A stretch of DNA of 64,000 bases. Origin: Alphaproteobacteria bacterium (GTDB taxonomy: Bacteria; Pseudomonadota; Alphaproteobacteria; Oceanibaculales; Oceanibaculaceae). Within the stretch, counting starts at the first letter, position 1. Every line of letters begins with the position of its first letter. Both the position numbers and the translations under genes were made by a program. The notes under the pieces are model-generated. The model was not told where the DNA came from. It searched no databases and saw nothing but the letters and a program-made list of their open reading frames with translations. Below are positions 17,040 to 26,600 of the stretch, piece after piece. The DNA lies in assembly GCA_018823745.1 (NCBI GenBank), contig JAHJHR010000017.1, positions 434,001 through 498,000 on the forward strand, written 5' to 3'.

Positions 17040-18956
17040 ATGTCACTCGGACAGATTCTGGTAGTTGAAGACGAGCGGATACCTGCATTCAACCTCAAGA
17101 AGCGCCTCACGGAACTTGGGTACACGGTTCCTTCAATCGCGCCATCCGGGGCTCTTGCTCTCTCAATGATAGAACAGCACAAGCCTGACCTCGTCCTGAT
17201 GGATATACACATCGAGGGTGACATTGACGGCATTGAAACAGCCAAGCTAATACCGCAGGAGCTTCTGCTCCCCGTCATCTATCTGACGGCGTATTCTGAA
17301 GAACCGACCCTGCAGCGTGCTGCGACAACCAAACCTTACGGTTACCTGCTGAAGCCATTCTCTGAGCGGGAACTTCACGCCACGATACAAATGGCGCTGG
17401 AACGCCGTAAAACTGAAGTTGCGCTGCGGGAGAGCGAAGCAGCACTTCGGCTAAGCCGAGCGAATTTTCGCTATTTATTTATGTCTAATCCGCTCCCAAT
17501 GTGGGTCTCTGATCGCATCACCAACCAGTTTCTGGAGGTCAATGAGATTGCCAGCCTGGCCTATGGGTGGACACGCGAAGAGTTCCTGCGAAAGACGATC
17601 GAAGACATCCGCGCGCCTGCGAATGCAGAAGCAACCGTCAAGGTGCCCCCCGCGGTACAGGACGGCTATCTTTCAGAGTCGAACATCTGCCACCGTCGCA
17701 ATGACGGTGAGATCATTGTCGTCGATAGCTTCAGCCATGCTTTGGAGTTTGAGGGACGCCAAGCATACCTCACGGTTGCAGTCGATGTAACACAGCGAAA
17801 CATCGCAGAGGAGCATCTACGGCAGGCCCAGAAAATGGAAGCTGTCGGACAATTGACGGGCGGCATAGCGCACGACTTCAATAATTTGCTTGCTGTCATC
17901 CAGGGCAATCTGGAGCTGATCAGCGAGAAGATAAGCGCGGAACCTATCATTAATGAGATGATTGCGGCGGCCCTCCAGGCCGCCGAACGGGGCGGGAGTT
18001 TGACGCAAAGGCTGCTTGCTTATTCCCGGCGTCAGCCGCTGGCCCCTCAGGTCATTGCGTTGAATGACGTGGTCAAGGGCCTGATCCACCTATTAGAGAG
18101 AACTTTAGGTTACGAAATCGAAATCCAAACCGATATCGACAGCACTACATGGCCCATCCATATCGATCCCCCACAGCTTGAAAGCGCCCTCATCAACTTG
18201 GCAGTTAATGCGCGGGACGCAATGCCGAATGGTGGCCGGCTAACGATTACGGCCTCAAATGTCGATTTAGATTCGGCTTATGCGAGACTGCATGATGACG
18301 TAGCTCCTGGGCCATATGTGCTGCTCTCTGTAACAGACAGTGGAACAGGTATGTCTCCGTCCGTTGTGAAACAGGCCTTTGAGCCGTTTTTCACAACGAA
18401 ACCCCTGGGACGAGGTACTGGCCTTGGCTTAAGCATGGTCTTCGGCTTCGTCAAGCAATCAGGCGGCCATATCAAGATTCACAGTGAGTTGGGCCGAGGC
18501 ACAACGATAAAAATGTATTTGCCGCGCGCCATCGGCACTTCTGCACCTGTTGATGAGCCCCGTCCCGCCATGAATGTCAAACCGTCGAAAGGCGAGCTTG
18601 TCCTGGTAGTGGAGGATGACTCCGCCGTTCGACGACTGACCCTAGCGCTGCTCTCTCAGTTGGGGTATCGCACATTGGAAGCATCCGACGGACCCGTTGC
18701 CTTGGCGATTATCAAGCAATCTCCCGCGCCCGACCTGCTGTTGACGGACGTGTCCATGCCAAATGGAATGAACGGTTTCTGCCTGGCCAAGGCGGCAAAA
18801 GAGATCGTGCCGGGACTGAAAGTCCTGTTGATGTCCGGCAACCCTGGTGATCTGCTTACCGAACAGAATCGCGACGGCGCGCGCTTGATTTTGAAGCCCT
18901 TTAAAAAGATGGATTTGGCGGCAATGATCCGTGCGGTTCTGGACGGCGACGCATAA
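17040..18956 (+). CDS. Hybrid histidine kinase: receiver-PAS-HisKA-HATPase-receiver
   Basis: A 638-residue soluble hybrid kinase. The N-terminal receiver (about 5-120) has phospho-Asp in LVLMDIHIEGD and Lys in LLKPFSERE. A PAS domain (about 140-260) follows, then a HisKA H-box GQLTGGIAHDFNNLLAVIQGN near 272. The ATPase domain has NLAVNARDAMPNGG near 386 and GTGLGLSMVFGFVKQSGGH near 460. The C-terminal receiver (about 520-635) has LLLTDVSMPNGMNG and LKPFKKMDL. It probably exchanges phosphate with the upstream PAS-PAS kinase and the stand-alone receiver at 14988. Its 3' end lies within 50 bases of the att-like repeat of the mobile element. Codon use is AT-richer than in the core genes. Confidence 0.92.
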   Translation: MSLGQILVVEDERIPAFNLKKRLTELGYTVPSIAPSGALALSMIEQHKPDLVLMDIHIEGDIDGIETAKLIPQELLLPVIYLTAYSEEPTLQRAATTKPYGYLLKPFSERELHATIQMALERRKTEVALRESEAALRLSRANFRYLFMSNPLPMWVSDRITNQFLEVNEIASLAYGWTREEFLRKTIEDIRAPANAEATVKVPPAVQDGYLSESNICHRRNDGEIIVVDSFSHALEFEGRQAYLTVAVDVTQRNIAEEHLRQAQKMEAVGQLTGGIAHDFNNLLAVIQGNLELISEKISAEPIINEMIAAALQAAERGGSLTQRLLAYSRRQPLAPQVIALNDVVKGLIHLLERTLGYEIEIQTDIDSTTWPIHIDPPQLESALINLAVNARDAMPNGGRLTITASNVDLDSAYARLHDDVAPGPYVLLSVTDSGTGMSPSVVKQAFEPFFTTKPLGRGTGLGLSMVFGFVKQSGGHIKIHSELGRGTTIKMYLPRAIGTSAPVDEPRPAMNVKPSKGELVLVVEDDSAVRRLTLALLSQLGYRTLEASDGPVALAIIKQSPAPDLLLTDVSMPNGMNGFCLAKAAKEIVPGLKVLLMSGNPGDLLTEQNRDGARLILKPFKKMDLAAMIRAVLDGDA

Positions 18957-19002
18957 TATGCAGCCGCGTTTGGCCATGGGCGCATGTTTATTGCGCTTGA
19001 GT

Positions 19003-19131
19003 GGATACCAACACGCCATATTAGACGTTGCTGGACATGGAAACGCCAAAACCCTAAGGAAGGAGCCAGTTTCCCGGACCTTCTTGGGCTATATTGGACG
19101 ACGAAAAAGAGGGGAATGGTGCCAGGGGCGG
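19003..19131. repeat. Left att-like copy of a 129-base imperfect direct repeat
   Basis: Aligns without gaps for 114 bases with 31215-31328, then continues into a degenerate copy of the tRNA-Phe 3' end (19117-19131, TGGTGCCAGGGGCGG, one C short of the real tRNA). The constant offset is 12,212 bases. It marks the left border of the integrated element. It contains one GGATACCAAC motif that is otherwise found only beside the integrase, so the DNA to the left of the core itself looks element-derived. The hairpin of the right copy (31268-31288) is mutated here. Confidence 0.85.
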
Positions 19132-19359
19132 CATCGCACTGAACAATTAATTAATTGATATTGAATAATTTTATTTAATTCGATTTTCAAAACACCAACA
19201 AAAAGACCAACAATTTTCGCCGGTAGGGCGATCAAATGGCAGACTACTCATTGTGCCGCTGTACCGAATTGCAGTTCGAATTCGACTAAGCGTGTTCCGC
19301 TCCTACCCCGCTAGGTTCTGCAGGTTGTTAGTGGCAGCCCTAAAACTGCAAAGCAGATA
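19132..19359. other. AT-rich left arm of the element, no gene seen
   Basis: Between the left core and the GIY-YIG gene there is an AT-rich stretch (TTAATTAATTGATATTG and similar). It holds the integrase arm-site pair at 19194-19213. I find no credible coding frame or RNA gene in the remainder. With the repeat at 19003-19131 this accounts for the 403-base gap after the hybrid kinase. Confidence 0.7.
19194..19213 (+). promoter_or_regulatory. Left integrase arm-site pair
   Basis: ACCAACAAAAAGACCAACAA: two ACCAACA boxes 12 bases apart. It differs by one base from ACCAACAAAAATACCAACAA at 31188-31207 beside the integrase gene and is in the same orientation. Matching short repeats at both ends are expected of arm sites bound by the integrase N-terminal domain. 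The function is inferred. Confidence 0.6.
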
Positions 19360-19899
19360 TCACTTCTTTTTCGTATCCCTTTTCTGTTTTTCCCAAATGT
19401 CCCGAAGCATTCTTTCGGCATCGGGAATGAGATTTTTCTCATCACGATATTGGAGGTATTGTTTGACAGATTCCCCAAATTTTCCACCTTGCCGGTTTCG
19501 AACCGGTTCAGCAGCAGCTATTAGAATCGCTTCAATGTGATTCAATACATCTGCAATCGGAGGATGAGCAGCGCTTATTTCAGCTGATAGATTCCCCCCC
19601 TTAAGAACTCTTCTAATTCCGAACCACGAAAATCGCGACCAACGATCCGAAACAGCATCTTCTCGGTGTTGCTTTAATCTTTGAAAAAGTCGCTGGTCAT
19701 TTTTACCACCAGCTTGACCAACATAAACAAGATTAAAATTTTCGTCATAAAGACAATAGACACCTTGTTGATCGCGAAAATTGACAGGTTTTTCTTTCTT
19801 CGCTCCTATCCGAACTCCTTTGAGGTGACCTGGATTGCCTTGACGTCCCCAGTGAACAAGAGGCCTGCGCCAAAACAATCCATAATTTTGGATCAGCAT
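19360..19899 (-). CDS. GIY-YIG nuclease family protein, last gene of the Type III R-M operon
   Basis: A 179-residue predicted endonuclease. The GIY-YIG core is complete by eye: GVY at residues 46-48, YVG at 59-61, Arg and His in RLKQH (74-78), Glu in HIEAIL (near 123) and Asn in PVRNRQGG (near 135). The N-terminal 40 and C-terminal 40 residues (lysine-rich KQKRDTKKK tail) are outside the core. It starts 13 bases after the methyltransferase stop and is transcribed with it, so it is the fourth gene of the operon. It is distinctly AT-rich compared with mod. It could be an extra DNA-cleaving effector or a nuclease for modified DNA. No experiment is known to me for this exact arrangement. Confidence 0.85.
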   Translation of the reverse strand: MLIQNYGLFWRRPLVHWGRQGNPGHLKGVRIGAKKEKPVNFRDQQGVYCLYDENFNLVYVGQAGGKNDQRLFQRLKQHREDAVSDRWSRFSWFGIRRVLKGGNLSAEISAAHPPIADVLNHIEAILIAAAEPVRNRQGGKFGESVKQYLQYRDEKNLIPDAERMLRDIWEKQKRDTKKK

Positions 19900-19912
19900 C
19901 TACCCCTCCCCC

Positions 19913-22822
19913 TCACTCCACGTTGAACACCTTCATCACTTCGTCGCCCAGATGGTTGATGACCTTCACCGCGATGCGGCCTGAGGCCGGTTTGGGGAAG
20001 GGGCGGGAGATGTCGCTGTTCAGGCTCTCCCAGGCTTCGGGATCGATCTCCGCCTTCAGCGTCGTCTTCAGCGCCTTGTAGGGGTCGTTGGCGCCCAGGA
20101 AATAGGCGTGGCGCACGAAGAAGCTTTCCTCATTATAGTCGGTGTCGAGCATCCACAGCGCGATGCCGTCCGGCCCTTCGGAGACCACCTCGCCGGATTG
20201 CGGCTTGAACACATCCACCCCTTCGATGCGCACGCGGATCATGCCGTCCTCCGCGTCTTCAATGCGGATATCCGGTTCACCGAAAATGACGAACAGATTG
20301 CCCGATGCGGTGGTCTTCAAATCGCCGCCCATATGCAGGTCGGGGTTCATCCGCGCCTTCAGCACCGGCACCCGGCCCAACCGGTCAAATTCGGCGGAAT
20401 GGGCATCGTAATTGAAGGCGCAGGCGATCAGCACGTCGAAGCCGGCATCGCCCGCCTCGCGCGCGGCGGCGACCAGATCGGGGCGGCTGACCGTGCCGAA
20501 TTCCGGCCCGATGAAGATGCCGGCGCGTTTCTGATTCTCCCCTTCCATGAAGCTGCCCTCGGCGCAGATGAAGCGGCCGGGCCAGCCGGTCAGGGCGGTA
20601 AAGATGATGCGGTCTTCCTTATGCGCCTGCTGCACACCGGCAACTTTCAGATTCTCCAGGATCATCTGCGCAAAGTCGGTCGCGGCCTCGTCGCGCGACA
20701 CGCCGCCCGGCCCTTCGCGCTTGCCCTCAGCGGCGGCCATCACATCGATCAGCTCGTCATTCCAGTCCACCGCCAGCGTGCGGTGCGGCGACAGGCTCTC
20801 CACCGTGAAGGGGCCGGCCACCCGGATTTTCTGAGAATCGGGGAAGGGCTTGTCGTAGAGATATTCGAACTCCGCCCTGGCGGCGATGGAGGCATCAATC
20901 TCCTTCTGTCTTGCGATGCGCGCCTGCCAGAAACGGTCGAGTGCCTGCTGCGCGGCAGCCGGCCAGCCCTCTTGCGCCGTGCGCGGAATCTCCCATTCCA
21001 TGAAGCCCCCGGCGGGGGCGGGTTCTCCCGAAGGCAGCGTGACCTCCCCCGCTTTGGTGAAGTCGATCTTCTGCCCGGCGCGGCCGCCCGTCTCCACCTT
21101 GACGGGTGTCGCATGGCCCTTCAGCGCGGCGTTCAGCGCCGCACGTGCGGCCTCGACCTCCGGCTGTAACCGCTCCCAGATCGCGTCGATCTCGGTATTG
21201 TTGGCGATGCTCTTCAGGGTGATGTGCGGCACGCGCTCATAGACGAAGCCCTGGCGGATATCGCCCCGGGTCGGCGCTGTGCGCGGCGTGCTGCGCGTCA
21301 CCTCCGCCTCCTTGCGTTGCCCCTCCGGGCTGTCGGCCAGCAGGTAATAGGGGTAGCGCGCGCCCATCAGGCGGGAGCGCGCCAGCGCGATGGCAACGCG
21401 GCTGGTATCGATGGTGATCCAGCGCCGGCCCCACTGCTCCGCCACCGTGGCGGTGGTGCCGGACCCGCAGGTGGGATCGAGCACGAGATCACCTGGATCG
21501 GTGGTCATCAGGATGCAGCGGGCGACAACCTCCGCAGTTGTCTGAACGACATAGAGCTTCTCAGAGCTGACAAAACCACCTTGAGAGATATCATCCCACA
21601 GGTTGTTAAGAGGTCTGAAAGGGAAGTCCTCGAACTCTCGTGCATAGCGTAGGGTTCGACCTTTAATTCCAATTCTGTATCCAGATTTGAGCCTCGACAT
21701 ACCTATGACATTTGTCTTCCAGCCTCCAGTCACAGGCTTAAACTCCAATCCATGGAATTGAACTGGAACCCTTGTAGTGTCAGCTCCCGTTTGAGAAGTA
21801 AGGTTATCTAGAGAGCAAATTGCACCTTGCTCACCAGTCGTAGCAGAGAAAGTGAAGCCCGAGGGTAAGCGGACATAATCGTAACCCGTGGTATTCTCGC
21901 CTTTCCGACGATAAAGCTGGCGATATTTGACCACATCGGCGTTTTTTGCGAACCAGAGTATGTAATCCTGTGTTCCGGCTAGAACCTTAGTTCCGATCGC
22001 CGGGCTCCCAGCGCCAGTCGTTTTCTTCACGGTGATTGACGCACAGAAGTTCTGATCCCCGAACACCTCATCCATCAGCGCGCGGACGCGGTGGACATTC
22101 TCGTCGCCGATCTGCACGAAGATGCTGCCGCTCTCGTGCAGCAGGTCGCGCGCCACGGTCAGCCGGTCGCGCAGATAGGTGAGGTAGGAATGAATGCCGT
22201 CCTTCCAGGTGTCGCGGAAGGCGCGCACCTGTTCCGGCTCCCGCGTCACATGGTCCTTCGCCCCATCCTTCACGTCGCGGCTGGTGGTGGACCACTGGAA
22301 ATTGCTGTTGAATTTGATGCCATAGGGCGGATCAAAATAGATGCACTGCACCTGGCCGCGCAGCCCCTCGCGCTCGGCCAGGCTGGCCATCACCTGCAGC
22401 GAATCGCCGGAGATCATGCGGTTCGACCAGTGCTGGTCGTGCTGGTAGAACTCGGTCGCCGCCTCGGCATCGGGCAGGCCGTTGAAATCGGCGAACAGGT
22501 CGACGGTATCGCCCGGCTGCTCTGCGCTGCGCCGTTTCGTCTCGCGCTTCAGATCCTCGATGATGACCTTGGGGTGCACCTTCTCCTGGATGTAGAGCGG
22601 CGGGGCGGAGACCACGAGGTCCGACCAGTCCTGCTCATCCTTGCCGCGCCAGACCAGCTGCGGGTCGAGATCGCGGTTGCGCCGCTCATAGGCCAACCGG
22701 ATTGGGCTCTTATCCGCCTCCGCCATGACGCTCTCGAACTCCGCCGTCGGAATGTTCTTGCGCGTGGCGGCGTCGTGCTTCAGCGCCTCGACGGACAGGG
22801 GTTTCCTGGGTGGGCGGGCCAT
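19913..22822 (-). CDS. mod: Type III-like site-specific DNA methyltransferase (Mod), long form
   Basis: A 969-residue beta-class amino methyltransferase, probably N6-adenine. Catalytic motif IV is DPPYGIKFN at residues 164-172. Motif I, DPTCGSGTT, lies near residue 449. This IV-before-I order puts the target recognition region between them. That region (about residues 265-427, bases 21540-22030) is much poorer in GC than the rest of the gene. Classical Mod subunits are about 600-700 residues; here an extra C-terminal half (about 600-969) has no motif I recognise beyond CAFNYDAHSAEF and similar conserved-looking blocks. The ATG at 22822 overlaps the DUF2971 stop by one base (TAATG). It is expected to give Res its sequence specificity. 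Confidence 0.9.
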   Translation of the reverse strand: MARPPRKPLSVEALKHDAATRKNIPTAEFESVMAEADKSPIRLAYERRNRDLDPQLVWRGKDEQDWSDLVVSAPPLYIQEKVHPKVIIEDLKRETKRRSAEQPGDTVDLFADFNGLPDAEAATEFYQHDQHWSNRMISGDSLQVMASLAEREGLRGQVQCIYFDPPYGIKFNSNFQWSTTSRDVKDGAKDHVTREPEQVRAFRDTWKDGIHSYLTYLRDRLTVARDLLHESGSIFVQIGDENVHRVRALMDEVFGDQNFCASITVKKTTGAGSPAIGTKVLAGTQDYILWFAKNADVVKYRQLYRRKGENTTGYDYVRLPSGFTFSATTGEQGAICSLDNLTSQTGADTTRVPVQFHGLEFKPVTGGWKTNVIGMSRLKSGYRIGIKGRTLRYAREFEDFPFRPLNNLWDDISQGGFVSSEKLYVVQTTAEVVARCILMTTDPGDLVLDPTCGSGTTATVAEQWGRRWITIDTSRVAIALARSRLMGARYPYYLLADSPEGQRKEAEVTRSTPRTAPTRGDIRQGFVYERVPHITLKSIANNTEIDAIWERLQPEVEAARAALNAALKGHATPVKVETGGRAGQKIDFTKAGEVTLPSGEPAPAGGFMEWEIPRTAQEGWPAAAQQALDRFWQARIARQKEIDASIAARAEFEYLYDKPFPDSQKIRVAGPFTVESLSPHRTLAVDWNDELIDVMAAAEGKREGPGGVSRDEAATDFAQMILENLKVAGVQQAHKEDRIIFTALTGWPGRFICAEGSFMEGENQKRAGIFIGPEFGTVSRPDLVAAAREAGDAGFDVLIACAFNYDAHSAEFDRLGRVPVLKARMNPDLHMGGDLKTTASGNLFVIFGEPDIRIEDAEDGMIRVRIEGVDVFKPQSGEVVSEGPDGIALWMLDTDYNEESFFVRHAYFLGANDPYKALKTTLKAEIDPEAWESLNSDISRPFPKPASGRIAVKVINHLGDEVMKVFNVE

Positions 22823-23661
22823 TATTGCTGCCTCACTGAATGAGTGCTGATATCCAACAATTCAATCTTGCCTCTAACAATCTTGGCCTGTTGAACTGTC
22901 GCTTTCGGATTTGTTGATGCTACAGCGTCAAGGATCGCAACGCGGTCTTCCTCCGCGCATTTCCAGCCCAAAATGACACCGGAGACATAAGATGGATCAA
23001 TAGACTTTAGATAAATATTGCCATTTGAATCACACTCCTTAAGTGGAAGTATAACACGCCACTCCCTTTCGTAAGACCAATCCTTCAACTTAGAGAGAAA
23101 AAAATACCTTACGGAACTAGGTACAAAATCCATCATACGAATAGTATCGTGATACTCAACCGGCGACAGATGCCCAATCAAACTTGTAGAATCATCAGAA
23201 AATATTTCCCTCAAATTCTGAAACATGACAACAAAACCAGCCCCCATGTTTCCGTAATGTGCCCACATCGGCATACCATCAAATCGCTCCGAAAGGCTAA
23301 GAACTCCGCACTGCCTTCTGAGTTTTTCAACAGTCATTTTATGATATCGGATTGCACCATCTACATGAGTGCCTTGAATTATTTTTACAGCTGACTTGGC
23401 GTCTCTTGGGACATTCATGCCCGTAGAAATACCCGCACGCCTCAAGATTTTTTCTTGTTTTTTTAGCCAAAAAAACTCTTCGTTGCTTATTCCATTTTGA
23501 ACAATAACTTGGCGCGTTCTTCGCACCTCATTCTCATCAAAATCATCAAACATCTCATTCGGGTCGTTTAGTTCCGAGACAGGCGTAAATTTCAGCGACC
23601 CTTGCAGAAGATTTTCTGCTGCATCTCTACTTTTTATATATTTATACAATACATCACTCAT
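22822..23661 (-). CDS. DUF2971 family protein embedded in the Type III R-M operon
   Basis: A 279-residue protein of unknown function. It has the DUF2971 pattern: LYKYIKSRDAAENLLQGSLKF near the start, then PVSELNDPNEMF near residue 28, a middle block with LSLSERFDGMPMWAHYGNMGAGFVVMF spread over residues about 136-163, and WSYEREWRVILP near residue 211. There is no membrane segment or signal peptide. Its ATG overlaps the res stop by four bases (ATGA) and its stop overlaps the mod start by one base. Translation of the three is therefore almost certainly coupled. It is AT-rich relative to res and mod, as if inserted later. DUF2971 genes recur in defence neighbourhoods, but I know of no established activity. 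Confidence 0.82.
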   Translation of the reverse strand: MSDVLYKYIKSRDAAENLLQGSLKFTPVSELNDPNEMFDDFDENEVRRTRQVIVQNGISNEEFFWLKKQEKILRRAGISTGMNVPRDAKSAVKIIQGTHVDGAIRYHKMTVEKLRRQCGVLSLSERFDGMPMWAHYGNMGAGFVVMFQNLREIFSDDSTSLIGHLSPVEYHDTIRMMDFVPSSVRYFFLSKLKDWSYEREWRVILPLKECDSNGNIYLKSIDPSYVSGVILGWKCAEEDRVAILDAVASTNPKATVQQAKIVRGKIELLDISTHSVRQQ

Positions 23662-26600
23662 GCTGCGAGACTCTCCAAGCAGCGTTCGATTAGCTTCTTG
23701 AACTCTCTCTCAATCTCATAAACGGCCGTAAACTCCGCAAAAGCCCAGCGGCCGTACTTGCCAAGATTGTTCACGCCCGGCACCCAGTAGGCGCGCATGG
23801 CGTTGGCCTTCTCCTTCGCGTCCTCGCCGCGATAGCCCTTGATCTCGACGATCAGATTCAGCGGGTCGGGATGGCCGTCATCGATGCGCAGGATGAAATC
23901 GGGCAGGTATTTGCGCGGGGTGGAGCCCATCAGATAGGGCACTTCCAGCCCCAGCCCGTGATTCTTCACATAGGCCAGCACGCGCGGATGCGCCTCTGCC
24001 ACGCGGCAGAACTCTGACTCCCAGTCGCTGTCGCAGACGATCCAGTTTACATGGCATTTGCGCGGGTCGGTCTGCCAGCGTGTGTCCTTCGATGTGGTGA
24101 AGTTCACATATTGCGTCGAACCGGTGGGGTTATAGGCGTCAAGGATTGCCTTCACCGGCCGGTCGCCGGCCAGTGTCTCGGTGATGGCGGCCTTGATCCG
24201 CTCCGCCGCCATGTCGGCGATTTCCCGGTAGAGCATCTGCGCCGGATAGGTGCCGGGAGAACAGCGCAGATAGCCGCCTTCCAGCCATTGCCGGGTGATG
24301 CGCTTCAACTGGCCGAACAGATGCAGCTTCGGCTCTTCGCCCGTATCGCGGTACTTGTTGTAGAGAAGATGCTGGGTCAGGTGATAGACCACCGTCGCCG
24401 GGCGCATCCCCTCCAGATGCGCCACGGTGAGGTCGATGCCCTCGCCGACGATGCCCTGGTTCTGGGTCACCGAAGGGCCGACCAGATCGGGGGTCAAATG
24501 CAGCACATGATCAGGGCCGAACCTTGCATCGAGCCGTTCTTCCGGCAGTTCGACCCGATAGCCCTGAACGCGTGGGAAGGTGATCTCCAGTGTGTCGCGG
24601 TCCGGCTTCACGGCATGGACCCGCACCGTCTCGCGCGGCTTCGCCGGTGGTGCCACAACCGGCTTTGCAGCGAAGTCGAACGGGATGCCGAGGATGTCGG
24701 CATATTCGACGTTGAACAGGCCCGTGGCCTCGTTCAGATCGTAGGACTGCCGGCGCAGCGCGCGGCCGACCACCTGCTCGCACAGAAGCTGGGTGCCGAA
24801 GGCGCGCACGCCGAGGATATGGGTCACGGTGTTGGCGTCCCATCCCTCGGTCAGCATGGAGACCGACACCACGCAGCGCACCTTTTCGCCGAGCTTGCCC
24901 TTCTTGCCGACGGTGTTCATCACCTCGCGCAGCAGCGTGGCATCGTCGATGTTTTCTGCTTCCTGGCGGTTACCGGTCCGTTCGATGATCGCCCTTCGAA
25001 ACTCCTCGATCTCGGGGCCGGCCATCTCGCGGAAATCCTTGTCGAGTGCGTCGCCTGATTCAAGCTGCGCCGAATCGATCAGGATGGTGTTCGGCCTGGC
25101 GAGACGGTCGCCGGCCTCGTCATAGTTGCGGAACAGCGCCAGCCGCCCCTGCTCCAGCACCATCGAGCCGTTATCATTCTGCCGCTCGAAACCGGAGATA
25201 TATTTGTAGATGAGTTCCGATGTCGCGGTGTTGTTGCACACCACGATGAAGACCGGCGGCACGCCGATTTCTTCATCTTCCCATAGCTCAAAAGTCTTCG
25301 TGTAATGGCCGTACAGCGCATCAAGCGCGTTGAGGAGTTCGGCAGGCAGCTTCAACGGGTCGGATACCCGCCCGGCGCCGCGCCCCTTCTTCGGCATTTC
25401 CCTGCCGATATGGTCCCAAAGGTTACGGAATTTCGGCGTGTCGCCGCCCGGCACATTGTCAGCGACCGGCACGCGCGGCAGCTTCACGATGCCGCATTCG
25501 ATGGCGTCCATCAGCGAAAAGTCGCTCATCGTCCAGGGGAACAGCGTGCCTTCGGCATAGCCCGAGCCGCGCAGGAAAAAAGGGGTCGCCGACAGGTCAT
25601 AGACCAGCGAGATACCCAGCTTGCGCTTTACCGCCTCCAGGCCGGAAATCCACATGCGGGCGGCCTCGTTATTGGCCTTGGCCTCGTCCTTTTCCTCGCC
25701 CTTTAAATCGGCTTCCGTATCGCCAATGGCATCCTTCACCCGCTCGCGGTAGCAATGATGCGCCTCGTCATTCAGCACGATGATATTCTTCATGCCCATC
25801 AGTTCGGGCATGACACGCTGCAGCATCTGACCATCGGTCTCCAGCGTCTGCATCGTTTCGCCACGCCATCCCTCGATCGCGGTGCGCGTTCCCTTCGCGA
25901 TCGATATCCGCTCTCGCAGCTTGAAGGCGTGATAGTTGGTGATAACGATCTTCGCCCGATCAATATCAGCCAGCATGTCCGGCGGCACGATTTCGCGGTG
26001 CCGGTAATAGCTCTCCGGATCGTTCGGCAGCAGCACGCGTAACCGGTCCTTGATGGTAATGCCGGGAGCGACAATCAGGAATCCGCGCGAGAAATGCTTG
26101 CTGTTCGGGTGCCGAACCGCATTCACCGTCTGCCAGGCGATCAGCATCGCCATGACGGTTGTCTTGCCGGCGCCGGTCGCCAGCTTCAACGCCAGACGCA
26201 CGAGTTCAGGATTCGCCTGCGCGTTGCCGCCCTTGATATGCGCCCAGAATTTGGCGACGCGCGCACCCAGCTTGGGTGCCACCTCGATCAACCAGATCGC
26301 CGTTTCCACCGCCTCAATCTGGCAAAAGAAGGGGCGAACATCCTCAAATTTATGATGCCGCCAATGCTGTAACAGCCGCGCTGTCTCAGGCGTTACCAGC
26401 CACTGATCGGGATTCGGAAGATTACGCCAGGCATCAACATAGCCTCTGATCTCATTGATGATCGGTGTCGGGTTGTATTCCTGCTCCTCGGTTGACAGAT
26501 CATCCGCACCGCCAAGGATCAGCGAGGTCTGGTTCTGGCGCCGTTTCTTCGGTTTCGGTACCGGCGTTATGAGATCGGAGCGTCGTCGCGACTCGATGAG

